A stretch of 64,000 nt of DNA from Microbacterium sp. zg-Y1090 (lineage in GTDB: Bacteria; Actinomycetota; Actinomycetes; Actinomycetales; Microbacteriaceae), in NCBI RefSeq assembly GCF_030246945.1, contig NZ_CP126742.1:744001-808000 (forward strand), given 5' to 3'. Every line of letters begins with the position of its first letter. Positions within the stretch are counted from its first letter, which is position 1. Below the pieces are notes generated by a model. That model saw only the letters and a list, made by a program, of their open reading frames with translations, ran no database searches and was not told the DNA's origin. A program made the position numbers and the translations under genes. Shown piece after piece: positions 8,226-17,000 of the stretch.

Positions 8226-9720
8226 GCCGGCCGTGGAACGCCGCGGTCGCCTCGTTCATCCCGACGAACTCGACCTGCGTGTCGCGCTGGGCGTACTTGG
8301 TGACGATCGCGTCGAGGGCGGCGACGGTCGATGCATCCCACACGTGGGAGCGGCTGAGGTCGATCACGACCCGGGCGGGATCGTGGGCGTAGTCGAACTG
8401 GGTCGTGAGGTCGTTGCTCGAGGCGAAGAACAGTGCCCCGTCGACGGTGTACCGGGCGACCTCGCCGTCGGCGGTGCCCGTGAGGGAGCGGGTGACGGTG
8501 GTGAAGTGCGCGACGCGCCGGGCGAACGCGATCATGGCGGCCAGCACGCCGGCCACCACGCCCAGGGCGAGGTTCTGCGTCCACACCGTCACGACCACGG
8601 TGACGAGCATGATGATCGTCTCGCTCGGCGGCATCCGCTTGAGCGTCGCCGGGCGGATGCTGTGCCACTCGAACGTGGACACCGACACCAGGATCATCAC
8701 GGCGACCAGCGCCGCCATCGGGATGATCGCCACGACATCGCCCAGGGCCACGACGAGGACCAGCAGGAAGACGCCGGCCAGGAACGTCGAGATGCGGGTG
8801 CGTGCGCCGGAGGCCTTCACGTTGATCATCGTCTGGCCGATCATGGCGCAGCCGCCCATGCCGCCGAACAGCCCCGATGCGAGGTTGGCCACCCCCAGCC
8901 CCCAGGCCTCGCGGGTCTTGCCGGAGGGGGTGTCGGTGATGTCGTCGACCAGCTTGGCCGTCATGAGCGACTCGAGCAGGCCGACCGTCGCCATCGCGAG
9001 CGCGTAGGGCGCGATGATGCGCAGCGTCTCCCACTCCAGCGGCACGTCGGGCAGGAACAGCGACGGCAGGCTGTGGGGCAGCTCGCCCTGGTCGCCCACG
9101 GTGGGCACGGCGATCCCGAACACCACGACCACGGCGGTGAGCACCACGATCGCGATGAGCGGTGCCGGCACGGCCTTGGTCACGCGGGGCCAGAGGGAGA
9201 GGATCGCCAGGCCCGCCGCGACGAGCACGTACACCGTCCAGGGAACGTCGATGAGCTGCGGCATCTGGGCCAGGAACACCAGGATCGCGAGCGCGTTGAC
9301 GAAGCCGACCATGACGCTGCGCGGAATGAACCGCATGAGCTTCGCCACCCCCAGCGCGGCCATGACCACCTGGATGACGCCCGCCAGCAGCACGGTCGCC
9401 ACGAGATAGTCGATGCCGTGCTCGCGGGCGACCGGGGCGACCACGAGGGCGACGGCTCCGGTGGCCGCGGTGATCATCGCGGGGCGGCCCCCGGTGAAGG
9501 CGATGACGACCGCCATCACGAAGGAGGAGAACAGCCCGACGCGGGGATCCACCCCGGCGATGAGGGAGAAGGCGATGGCTTCCGGGATGAGCGCGATGGC
9601 GACGACCATGCCCGCCAGCGCCTCCCGCGTCAGCAGGCGCGGACTGCGCAGCGCCTGCAGCACGGTCGGCTCGATACGGCGGCGCGCCGAACGATCGGGC
9701 GCGGGTGCGGCGACGGACAC
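8200..9720 (-). CDS. SulP family anion transporter with STAS domain
   Basis: A 506-residue SLC26/SulP transporter. Residues 25-400 hold the hydrophobic core, including the family signature region AIALIPEAIAFSLIAGVDPRVGLFSS and later GGMGGCAMIGQTMINVKASGARTR. Residues 410-500 form a STAS domain with VIDLSRSHVWDAST. Substrates of the family are sulfate, bicarbonate or dicarboxylates; which applies cannot be told here. GGAG lies 7 nt upstream of the ATG, and a TAGAAT -10 candidate lies near 9790. The 3' end overlaps the convergent gene by 26 bp. Confidence 0.9.
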   Translation of the reverse strand: MSVAAPAPDRSARRRIEPTVLQALRSPRLLTREALAGMVVAIALIPEAIAFSLIAGVDPRVGLFSSFVMAVVIAFTGGRPAMITAATGAVALVVAPVAREHGIDYLVATVLLAGVIQVVMAALGVAKLMRFIPRSVMVGFVNALAILVFLAQMPQLIDVPWTVYVLVAAGLAILSLWPRVTKAVPAPLIAIVVLTAVVVVFGIAVPTVGDQGELPHSLPSLFLPDVPLEWETLRIIAPYALAMATVGLLESLMTAKLVDDITDTPSGKTREAWGLGVANLASGLFGGMGGCAMIGQTMINVKASGARTRISTFLAGVFLLVLVVALGDVVAIIPMAALVAVMILVSVSTFEWHSIRPATLKRMPPSETIIMLVTVVVTVWTQNLALGVVAGVLAAMIAFARRVAHFTTVTRSLTGTADGEVARYTVDGALFFASSNDLTTQFDYAHDPARVVIDLSRSHVWDASTVAALDAIVTKYAQRDTQVEFVGMNEATAAFHGRLSGGAEKR

Positions 9721-9818
9721 AGGACTCCTGAGGCGTGACGGCGTCGAGGACGCGCCGCGCTCGGGACGCGCGGCGGCGAGACGATTCTACGACCGCGGCG
9801 CTTCACGTCCGCCGAGGG

Positions 9819-10838
9819 TCACGCCAGTGCGGCATCCACCGCCTGGGCCAGCACTGAGGCGACGGGCCACGCGCCGTCGGCGGTGTTGCCGATGACGGTG
9901 ACGGTGGTGTCCGACTCCGGCAGGTGCGCCGACCAGAACGACACACCGGTGTCGTACCCCTCGGCGATGAGCGCGTCGCCCGTGGCGTGCAGCCAGATGC
10001 CGAGGCCGGCGCGCTTGTCCTCGTCTTCGACGTCGTGGCGCGGCCGGGTCATCTCGGCGTAGGTCTGCGGCGAGACGATGCGTCCCTCGCGCAGGGCGCG
10101 CCAGAAGGTGTGCACGTCGGCGGTGGTCGTGAACGCCCCGCCGTCTCCGTTTCCGAGCACCGGCAGGTGCAGGGTGTTGGCCCGGTCGTCCTCGGCGTAG
10201 ACGTAGCCGACCGCGGTGTCGGCGGGCAGCTCGTCCAGACGCAGGAAGTCGGTGCGCGTGAGGCCGGCCGGCTCGAAGACCAGGCGCCGCACGGCGTCGT
10301 GGTAGCTCTCGCCGGTGACGCGCTCGATGACGATCGCGAGCACGACGTACCCGCCGTTGCAGTAGGCGAACCGCTCACCGGGGGTGAACGTCTGCGGGAG
10401 CTCGGCGAGGATCGGGAGGAACGCCTCGGCGGTGGTGAGCGTGTGGACCGGGACGCTGAGGACGTAGTCGTCGACCTCGCCCTCGGCATCCTCGTCGAGG
10501 TAGTCGCCGATGCCGGAGGTGTGGCCGAGGAGGTGCTCGATGGTGACGGCGTCGTCGATCAGCGGAAGGTCGTCGCCCAGGATGCTGCGCACGGGCTGGT
10601 CCAGGGCCAGATCCCCGGATTCGATGAGACGCCAGATCGCGAGGGCGGTGAAGATCTTGCTGCCGCTGGCGATGGCGAACCGGGTGTCGGGTGTGGTCGG
10701 CACGCCGAATGCCCGGTGGGCGAGGCCGTAGGCGCGCTCGAAGGTGCGGGTGTCGGCGACGTCGACGGTGACGACACCGGAGAACGACTCGTCGGCGGCA
10801 GCGGCGTCGAGGGCGTCGGGGTCGATGGCGAGTGGCAT
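9819..10838 (-). CDS. serine hydrolase (class C beta-lactamase-like)
   Basis: A 339-residue serine beta-lactamase/esterase-like hydrolase. The nucleophile motif SGSK (S-x-x-K) is near residue 57 and the YCN (Y-x-N) motif near residue 159. LLGHTSGIGDY is typical of this family. There is no signal peptide, so it acts in the cytoplasm and is more likely an esterase or peptidase than an antibiotic lactamase. AAAGGAGC precedes the ATG, and TAGCGT at 10863-10868 is a good -10 box. Confidence 0.87.
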   Translation of the reverse strand: MPLAIDPDALDAAAADESFSGVVTVDVADTRTFERAYGLAHRAFGVPTTPDTRFAIASGSKIFTALAIWRLIESGDLALDQPVRSILGDDLPLIDDAVTIEHLLGHTSGIGDYLDEDAEGEVDDYVLSVPVHTLTTAEAFLPILAELPQTFTPGERFAYCNGGYVVLAIVIERVTGESYHDAVRRLVFEPAGLTRTDFLRLDELPADTAVGYVYAEDDRANTLHLPVLGNGDGGAFTTTADVHTFWRALREGRIVSPQTYAEMTRPRHDVEDEDKRAGLGIWLHATGDALIAEGYDTGVSFWSAHLPESDTTVTVIGNTADGAWPVASVLAQAVDAALA

Positions 10839-10862
10839 GGGGTGCTCCTTTCGGGTCCATCC

Positions 10863-10868
10863 ACGCTA
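10863..10868 (-). promoter_or_regulatory. -10 box TAGCGT of the serine hydrolase
   Basis: TAGCGT lies 24 nt before the ATG at 10838, leaving room for the AAAGGAGC ribosome site. Confidence 0.4.
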
Positions 10869-10900
10869 GGCGATGCCGTGCGCGCGCCGCCAGCCGCGGC

Positions 10901-10948
10901 CTCGGCCTTGGACGGGCCCTCGGCCTTGGCCGGGCCCTCGGCCTTGGC
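10901..10948. repeat. 18-bp tandem repeat, 2.7 copies
   Basis: The unit CTCGGCCTTGGACGGGCC (10901-10918) repeats with one change at 10919-10936 and partially at 10937-10948. It ends 4 bp before the -10 box of the acetyltransferase gene, so it occupies the -35 region. Confidence 0.85.
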
Positions 10949-10952
10949 GCTC

Positions 10953-10958
10953 TAGGCT
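10953..10958 (+). promoter_or_regulatory. leaderless -10 box TAGGCT
   Basis: TAGGCT ends 7 nt before the GTG at 10966. Confidence 0.5.
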
Positions 10959-10965
10959 CGATGCC

Positions 10966-11475
10966 GTGATCCTGCGCACCTTCGACGACGGCGCCGTGCT
11001 GCGCGCCGCCCGCCCCGGCGACGCGTCCGGCATCCTGGCCCGCATCCACGACCTCGCCGTCTACGAGCGCGAACCGGATGCCGTCGAGAACACGGAGTCC
11101 GCCCTGCGGGAGGCGCTGTTCGGGCCCGAGCCGCGGGTGTTCGCGCACGTGGTCGAGCGCGACGGCGAGATCGCCGGTATCGCGATCTGGTTCCTCACGT
11201 ACTCCACCTGGACCGGCCGGCACGGGATCTGGCTCGAGGACCTGTATGTGGCTGAGGAGCACCGTGGCCGCGGTTACGGGCTGGGGCTCATCGCCCAGCT
11301 GGCGGCGGTGTGCACCGAGCGCGGATATTCCCGCCTGGAGTGGACCGTGCTGGATTGGAACGAGCCGTCGGTCGCGTTCTACCGCTCGCTCGGCGCCGAG
11401 CCGCTCGCGGAGTGGACGAGTCAGCGCCTCACCGGGGATGCGCTCGCCGCGCTGAGCCGCCGCGCGCGGGCCTAA
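10966..11475 (+). CDS. GNAT family N-acetyltransferase
   Basis: A 169-residue GCN5-type acetyltransferase that uses acetyl-CoA. The acetyl-CoA pyrophosphate loop is EEHRGRGYGLGLIAQL near residue 90, preceded by GIWLEDLYV (motif D/A) and followed by RLEWTVLDWNEPSVAFYRSLGA (motif B), which resembles spermidine/diamine acetyltransferases. That resemblance suggests a polyamine or amine substrate, but this is inference. The GTG start is chosen from the leaderless -10 box; the open frame upstream runs through tandem repeats. Confidence 0.87.
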   Translation: MILRTFDDGAVLRAARPGDASGILARIHDLAVYEREPDAVENTESALREALFGPEPRVFAHVVERDGEIAGIAIWFLTYSTWTGRHGIWLEDLYVAEEHRGRGYGLGLIAQLAAVCTERGYSRLEWTVLDWNEPSVAFYRSLGAEPLAEWTSQRLTGDALAALSRRARA

Positions 11476-11492
11476 CAGACGCTCCACCGCCG

Positions 11493-11531
11493 GGCAACCC
11501 CTTCATCGCGGGTCGCGGCGCGGGACACGAT
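11493..11531 (+). promoter_or_regulatory. GKCAACC-box promoter of the SRPBCC gene
   Basis: GGCAACCC starts at 11493; after 27 bp comes the -10-like hexamer CACGAT (11526-11531). Same box and spacing as upstream of the GH15 gene. Confidence 0.45.
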
Positions 11532-11575
11532 GGCACCAGACAGTCATCAGACCCGTGCGAAGGAAGGTATGCCCC

Positions 11576-12028
11576 ATGGCTCGCATCACCGAGAGCATCG
11601 ACGTCGACGTGCCCGTGTCCGTCGCCTACAACCAGTGGACGCAGTTCGAGTCCTTTCCCCAGTTCCTCGACTTCGTCGACTCCATCACGCAGACGGACGA
11701 CGAGACGACGCACTGGAAGGTGACGATGGCGGGCGTCGAGCGGGAGTTCACCGCGAAGATCACCGAGCAGCACCCCGACGAGCGCGTCGCATGGAACAGC
11801 ATCACCGGTGACGTGAACCACGCCGGAGTCGTGACCTTCCACCGCCTCGACGACACGAAGAGCCGCGTCACCGTGCAGCTCGATTGGGAGCCCGAGGGTT
11901 TCGCCGAGAAGGTGGGCGCTGCGATCGGCTGGGATGACCACGCCGTGAAGAAGGACCTCAAGGAGTTCAAGAAGTTCATCGAGGCGCGTGGCACGGAGAC
12001 GGGAGCCTGGCGCGGCGACGTCAGCTGA
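11576..12028 (+). CDS. SRPBCC family protein
   Basis: A 150-residue START/SRPBCC-fold protein of the polyketide cyclase/dehydrase type that binds hydrophobic ligands in a helix-grip fold. Typical features are ESIDVDVPVSVAYNQWTQFESFPQFL at the start and TVQLDWEPEGF in the last strand. The C-terminal helix DLKEFKKFIEARG is charged. AAGGAAGG lies 8 nt before the ATG, and a longer frame upstream is not used. Such small proteins often appear among stress-induced genes, which fits its promoter. Confidence 0.85.
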   Translation: MARITESIDVDVPVSVAYNQWTQFESFPQFLDFVDSITQTDDETTHWKVTMAGVEREFTAKITEQHPDERVAWNSITGDVNHAGVVTFHRLDDTKSRVTVQLDWEPEGFAEKVGAAIGWDDHAVKKDLKEFKKFIEARGTETGAWRGDVS

Positions 12029-12048
12029 CGCTCCTCATACGCTCCGAG

Positions 12049-12081
12049 ACCCCGTCGCGCCGCTCTGCGGGCCAGCGGGGT
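12049..12081. terminator. weak hairpin terminator candidate
   Basis: ACCCCG (12049-12054) pairs with CGGGGT (12076-12081), with a GC-rich partly paired loop and a TTTCGTT tail, just after the SRPBCC gene. Confidence 0.4.
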
Positions 12082-12153
12082 TTCGTTCGTACGCCGTCCC
12101 CGAGTCGTTCGCGTTGTTCGCATCCTGCGCCGAGCGCGTCCGTTCTTCGTCAT

Positions 12154-12178
12154 CCGCGTCCGCGTCCGCGTCCGCGTC
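12154..12178. repeat. hexamer microsatellite (CCGCGT)4
   Basis: Four exact tandem CCGCGT units followed by C. Confidence 0.85.
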
Positions 12179-12206
12179 TCACCGTCGTTGCCTTCTCTAT
12201 TTCTCA

Positions 12207-12224
12207 TGTGAGTTCCGGTTCACA
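12207..12224. repeat. TGTGAG-N6-TTCACA dyad, copy 1 (inverted)
   Basis: Reads TGTGAG TTCCGG TTCACA. It is the reverse-oriented relative of the two copies at 12292 and 12380; its complement continues into a CATGAGAAA flank. Confidence 0.6.
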
Positions 12225-12291
12225 CGTCTTCGTGGGAGGCGTGCGGCCGCCCCGTGGCCCGCGCGCTGAAGCGCCGCGCGCGGAATCAATC

Positions 12292-12325
12292 GGCGGGCCG
12301 TGTGAGCGGGAACTCACATGACGAA
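12292..12325 (+). repeat. TGTGAG-N6-CTCACA dyad repeat, copy 2
   Basis: A 34-bp block beginning GGCGGGCC and containing the perfect dyad TGTGAG-CGGGAA-CTCACA at 12301-12318, followed by TGACGAA. It is repeated identically at 12380. Confidence 0.85.
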
Positions 12326-12379
12326 CAGGGGAGGGTGCCGGACTGTCGCGAGGCGCTGCGGCGGGCAGCCATCGGCCAG

Positions 12380-12413
12380 CGGCGGGCCGTGTGAGCGGGA
12401 ACTCACATGACGA
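12380..12413 (+). repeat. TGTGAG-N6-CTCACA dyad repeat, copy 3
   Basis: Identical 34-bp copy of the block at 12292, displaced by 88 bp; the dyad is at 12390-12407. Confidence 0.85.
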
Positions 12414-12492
12414 AGAGAGAGGATGCTGAAATTTCGAGAGTCGCCACGCCGGCGACCCCGCAGCCACGCCGCAACCACGCCGCAGCCACGCC

Positions 12493-12528
12493 GGCGACCC
12501 CGCTGTCGACGGCGACCCCGCTGTCGAC
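12493..12528. repeat. 18-bp tandem repeat, 2 exact copies
   Basis: GGCGACCCCGCTGTCGAC occurs at 12493-12510 and 12511-12528, inside a longer run of CCACGCC-type degenerate repeats, directly upstream of the trhO -10 box. Confidence 0.85.
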
Positions 12529-12535
12529 GGCTCCG

Positions 12536-12541
12536 TAAGCT
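12536..12541 (+). promoter_or_regulatory. leaderless -10 box TAAGCT
   Basis: TAAGCT ends 7 nt before the GTG at 12549 of trhO. Confidence 0.45.
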
Positions 12542-12548
12542 GGAGGAC

Positions 12549-13280
12549 GTGCCCGCCGTCCTCAACGTCTCCGCCTATCTCTTCACGCGGCTCGAGGACC
12601 CCGCGGCGCTGCGGCCGGTCCTGCGCGAGCGGGCACTCGCCGCAGGGCTGAAGGGCACCATCCTGCTGGCAGAGGAGGGGATCAACCTCTTCCTCGCGGG
12701 CGAGGCCGACGGGGTGCGCGGCTTCGTCGACGACCTTCGTGCGGACACGAGACTCGCCGCGCTCACGACCAAGGAGAGCTGGTCGGCGGGTCAGCCCTTC
12801 GGCAAGATGCTCGTCAAGGTCAAGCGCGAGATCATCCGCATGGATCGTCCCACCATCCGTCCCGAGGCGGGGCGCGCGCCCGCCGTCGCGCCGGCGACGC
12901 TGCGGCGCTGGCTCGATCAGGGGCACGACGACGACGGCCGCGAGGTCGTGCTGCTGGACACCCGCAATGCGTTCGAGGTCGGTTACGGCACGTTCCGCGG
13001 TGCCGTGGACTGGGGCATCGAGCGGTTCACGCAGTTTCCGGATGCCGCAGCCTCGCATCGCGACGATCTGGCGGGCAAGACGGTGGTGAGCTTCTGCACC
13101 GGTGGCATCCGCTGCGAGAAGGCGGCCATCCACCTGCGCGAGGAGGGCGTCGACGCGTTCCAGCTCGAGGGCGGCATCCTCGGCTACTTCGAGCACGTCG
13201 GCGGCGACCACTGGGCGGGGGAGTGCTTCGTCTTCGACGGGCGCGAAGCCCTCTCGCCCGACCTCGCTCCCCGCGGGTAG
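12549..13280 (+). CDS. trhO: oxygen-dependent tRNA uridine(34) hydroxylase TrhO (rhodanese family)
   Basis: A 243-residue YceA/TrhO-type protein, which installs 5-hydroxyuridine at position 34 of tRNAs using O2. It has an N-terminal acylphosphatase-like domain (residues 1-95) and a rhodanese domain (about 105-230) with the active-site loop CTGGIRCEKAA, Cys near residue 182. The upstream open frame is only arginine-rich translation of tandem repeats. The GTG at 12549 is chosen because protein homology starts there and a leaderless -10 box precedes it. The gene abuts the sirtuin gene. Confidence 0.9.
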   Translation: MPAVLNVSAYLFTRLEDPAALRPVLRERALAAGLKGTILLAEEGINLFLAGEADGVRGFVDDLRADTRLAALTTKESWSAGQPFGKMLVKVKREIIRMDRPTIRPEAGRAPAVAPATLRRWLDQGHDDDGREVVLLDTRNAFEVGYGTFRGAVDWGIERFTQFPDAAASHRDDLAGKTVVSFCTGGIRCEKAAIHLREEGVDAFQLEGGILGYFEHVGGDHWAGECFVFDGREALSPDLAPRG

Positions 13281-13283
13281 CGT
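13278..13283 (+). promoter_or_regulatory. leaderless -10 box TAGCGT overlapping the trhO stop
   Basis: TAGCGT contains the TAG stop of trhO and ends 6 nt before the ATG at 13290, so the sirtuin gene probably has its own promoter. Confidence 0.45.
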
Positions 13284-13289
13284 CGCGGT

Positions 13290-13997
13290 ATGACCGCGCG
13301 CATCGTCGTCCTCACGGGCGCGGGAATCTCGGCGGAGTCGGGGCTCGCCACCTTCCGCGCAGCCGATGGGCTGTGGGAGGAGCACCGCATCGAGGACGTC
13401 GCGACCCCGGAGGGGTTCGCCCGCAATCCGGCTCTCGTCCACGCCTTCTACGACCAGCGGCGCCGCGCGGCGCGGGCGGCAGAGCCCAACGCGGCCCATC
13501 GTGCGCTCGCCGACCTGGAACGCGGCCTCGACGGTGAGGTGCTGATCGTCACGCAGAACGTCGACGACCTGCACGAGCGGGCGGGTTCGCGCAACGTCAT
13601 CCACATCCACGGACAACTGGACAGCGCCCTGTGCACGACCTGCGGGCAGCGGACGCCATGGGCCGACGACCTCGCCGACGAACCACCGTGCCCCGCGTGC
13701 GGACACCGCACCCTGCGGCCCGACGTCGTCTGGTTCGGCGAGCAGGTGCACCACCTCGACGAGATCTACGACGCCGTCGGCCAGTGCGAGGAGTTCTGGG
13801 TCATCGGCACGTCGGGAAACGTCTCACCGGCATCCACCCTGCACGCCCTCGCCGGCGTCGTGGGGGCGAAGACGGCGCTGCTGAATCTCGAGACCCACGA
13901 GGACACGTCGCTGTTCGACGAGGTCGTGCTCGGCCCGGCGTCCGTCGTCGTGCCGGCGTACGTGCAGCGTCGCCTGTCTGGCGAGCGGCCCGCGTAG
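13290..13997 (+). CDS. cobB: NAD-dependent protein deacylase (sirtuin, CobB type)
   Basis: A 235-residue SIR2-family deacylase, which removes acetyl or longer acyl groups from protein lysines while consuming NAD. GAGISAESGLATFR forms the NAD loop near residue 10, TQNVDDLHERAG and the catalytic His in IHIHGQL are present, and four zinc cysteines occur as CTTC and CPAC near residues 113 and 132. The class III desuccinylase Tyr/Arg pair is not obvious: the loop reads FRAADGLWEEH. Full length. Confidence 0.92.
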   Translation: MTARIVVLTGAGISAESGLATFRAADGLWEEHRIEDVATPEGFARNPALVHAFYDQRRRAARAAEPNAAHRALADLERGLDGEVLIVTQNVDDLHERAGSRNVIHIHGQLDSALCTTCGQRTPWADDLADEPPCPACGHRTLRPDVVWFGEQVHHLDEIYDAVGQCEEFWVIGTSGNVSPASTLHALAGVVGAKTALLNLETHEDTSLFDEVVLGPASVVVPAYVQRRLSGERPA

Positions 13998-14015
13998 AAC
14001 CGCCCTGACGGGTCA

Positions 14016-17000
14016 TCACGCGCCGACGCTACTGCTCTCGCTCAGCGCGCTGCGGCGAAGGCGCAGGGTGGCGAGCTGGAACGGCTGCAGGTGCAGCGCG
14101 ATCGTGCCGTCGGACACGGTGCCGAGCACCGTCGCCGCGACCGGGCGCTCGAGCAGGTCGACCTGCTCGACGCCCGCCCACGCGAACCCCGGTCGCAGCG
14201 TCGCCCGGCGCTGCGACCCCAGCGCTTCGTACAGCCGCACCACGACATCGCCGGAGCCGTCGTCGGCGAGCTTGACCGCCTCCACGACCACCCCGCGGTC
14301 ATCGACCGTCAGCGCCGGCTCGATGGGGCGCGCACCGGTCAGCTGCACCGGCGGCAGGTTCAGCCGGAACCCGTCGGCGACGGCATCGGCGACGTCGGCG
14401 CCCGGCCGCAGCGACACCGTGAACTCGTGCCTGCCCTGGTCGGCTCCCGGGTCGGGGAACAGCGGGGCCCGCACGAGCGTCACGCGGGCGACCGTGTGCG
14501 CACCGCCCGCAGCGCCGTCGCCGCGCCGCACGTCGTGACCGTAGCTGGCGTCGTTGGCGATGCTCACGCCGTAGCCTCCTTCGACCACGCGGATCCAGCG
14601 GTGTGCGACGGTCTCGAACTTCGCGGCATCCCACGTCGTGTTGGCGTGCACCGGGCGCGACACGTGACCGAACTGGATCTCGGACTCGGTGCGCTCGGCG
14701 CGCAGCTGCAGCGGGAAGGCGAGCTTGAGCATCTTCTGCCGCTCGTGCCAGTCCAGGCGCACGGTGATGTCCAGCGCCCCGCTGGCGGCGTCGACGCGGA
14801 ACTCCTGCTCCACCCGTGACGCCCCGAAGCGACGGATGACGACGACGCCCGCTCCATCGGCGGTGGTCGACACCGATTCCGCGTCCCGCAGGTCTGTGCC
14901 GAGGGCGGCATCCTCCGCGTCGATGTTCCAGGCATCCCAGTCTCGGGGCGTGTCCCGGAACAGCTGCAGCACGCCGGCCGGACGAGACGGGTCTACAAGG
15001 TGCCGGTCGGCGACGAGGTCGTGCCCGCCCACCACGGCGCCGCGGGCATCGAGAAGCCAGCGCGCGCGGGGATGCTCCAGCACCCAGCCGTCGTCCGTCG
15101 CCCGCACGGATGCCGGAGCCGCCTCGGCTGCGGCGGCGGCACCCAGTGCGGGGGCGTCGCTCAGCACCACCGGCGCGGCGTTGGCCGCGAGCGGGAGAGT
15201 CCCCTCCCCGGCCAGCGTCGCAAGCGCCGTGTCGATGATCTCGGCGAGCTCGGCGGCGACCGCGGCGTAGGTCTGCTCGGCTTCCTGGTGCACCCACGCG
15301 ATCGACGTGCCCGGCAGGATGTCGTGGAACTGCTGCAGCAGCACGGTGCGCCAGAGGCGGCGCAGCCGCTCGGCGGGATAGGCGGCGCCGGTGCGCACGG
15401 TGGCGAGAGTCGCCCACAGCTCCGCCGCCCGCAGCAGGTGCTCGCTGCGCCGGTTGCCGCGCTTGGTGCGCGCCTGCGCGCTGTAGCTGCCGCGGTGATA
15501 CTCCAGATACAGCTCGCCCGACCACACCGGCGGGTCGGGGTACTCGGCCTCGGCCTCGCGGAAGAACGTCTCCGGTGCGGCCATGCGCACGCGCGGCGAG
15601 CCCTCGAGGTCGGCGGTGCGGCGGGCCGCGGCGACCATCTCGCGCGTCGGGCCGCCGCCGCCGTCGCCCCAGCCGAACGGCACGAGGGAATGGTCGGTGT
15701 GCGCCTTCTCGGCGAACTGCCGCTCCGCGCGGGCGAGGTCCGCGGCCGACAGGTCGGAGTTGTAGGTGTCCACCGGCGGGAAATGGGTGAACACGCGCGT
15801 GCCGTCGATGCCCTCCCACAGGAAGGTGTGGTGCGGCATCCGGTTGGTCTCGTTCCACGAGATCTTCTGGGTGAGGAACCAGCGCGACCCCGCCTGCGCG
15901 ATGATCTGCGGCAGGGCGGCGGAGTACCCGAAGGAGTCGGGGAGCCACACTTCGAGAGGCTCGACGCCGAACTTCTCCAGGAAGAAGCGCTTGCCCTCGA
16001 TGAACTGCCGGGCCAGCGCCTCGGAACCGGGCATGTTCGTGTCCGATTCCACCCACATCCCGCCCACGGGCACGAAGCGTCCGGCCCGCACCGCCTCGGC
16101 GAGCCGTGAGAACAGGGCGGGCTGGTGCTCCTCGAGCCACGCGTACTGCTGCGCCGACGACGCGGCGAAGACGAACTCCTCGTCGCGCTCGATGAGGTCC
16201 AGCACGTTCGCGAACGTGCGCGCGACCTTGCGCGCGGTCTCGCGCACCGGCCAGAGCCACGCCGAGTCGATGTGGGCGTGGCCGACGGCGGTGATGCGGT
16301 GCGAGGATGCCGCCGCCGGCGAGTCCAGCACGTCGCGCAGCGCGGCGCGCGCCTCGGCGGCGGTGCCGGCGACATCGTCGGGGTCGAGGGCGTCGACGGC
16401 GCGGCCCAGGGCCGCGATCACGCGCGCGTGCCGGGTGCGCGCAGGGTCGAGCTCGTCGACGAGTCCCCGCAGCGCGACGACGTCCTGGGTGAGCTCCCAC
16501 ACCTCGCGGTCGTGCAGGCCCAGGTCCAGCCGGGTGAGCCGGTACAGCGGCTCACCGCCGGCGGTGGCGGGATCGCCCAGCGGGGTCGGCTCGAAGGTGA
16601 ACGTGCCGGCCACGCTCGGGTTTGCGGCGGCCTCGATGTACAGGTCGATCTGGTCGGCCTCGATCGGCACCGCTGCGTTGCGGGGCTCGATCGCCTTCAC
16701 GATGCTGCCGTCGGGGCGGTAGACCAGCGCTTCGGCCTGGAACCCGGGTGCCGACGCGTCGAAGCCGAGGTCGGCGACGAGCTCGACCAGGGTGCCCGCC
16801 TGCTCGCGCCAGCCCGCAGGCACCGTGCCGGTGACGTGGAACCACACCGTGCCCCACGGACGCCCCCAGGCCTGCCCCACCTCGAACGGCCCGTACTCGG
16901 CGGCCAGCGCGTCGGCGAAAGGCACCGGCTCGCCGGGCACCTCCCACGCCGTGATCGTCAGCGGTGCAGTCGCCCGGTACAGCGCGCCGGCGAGCCGGTC

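Larger units (their letters stand above)
12082..12535. other. repeat-rich non-coding gap
   Basis: No credible gene lies between the SRPBCC gene and trhO. The gap holds a (CCGCGT)4 hexamer run at 12154-12178, three TGTGAG-type dyads, a GC-rich hairpin around 12261-12282 and 18-bp tandem repeats next to the trhO promoter. Confidence 0.7.

Noticed and set aside
12292..12413. CRP/GlxR binding sites
   Set aside because: Half-sites TGTGA and TCACA are separated by 8 bp, not 6, in all three copies.
14299..16500. 733-residue open frame inside the mannosidase gene
   Set aside because: Alternative-frame shadow with extreme Arg/Gly/Ala content; GH38 motifs are in the other frame.
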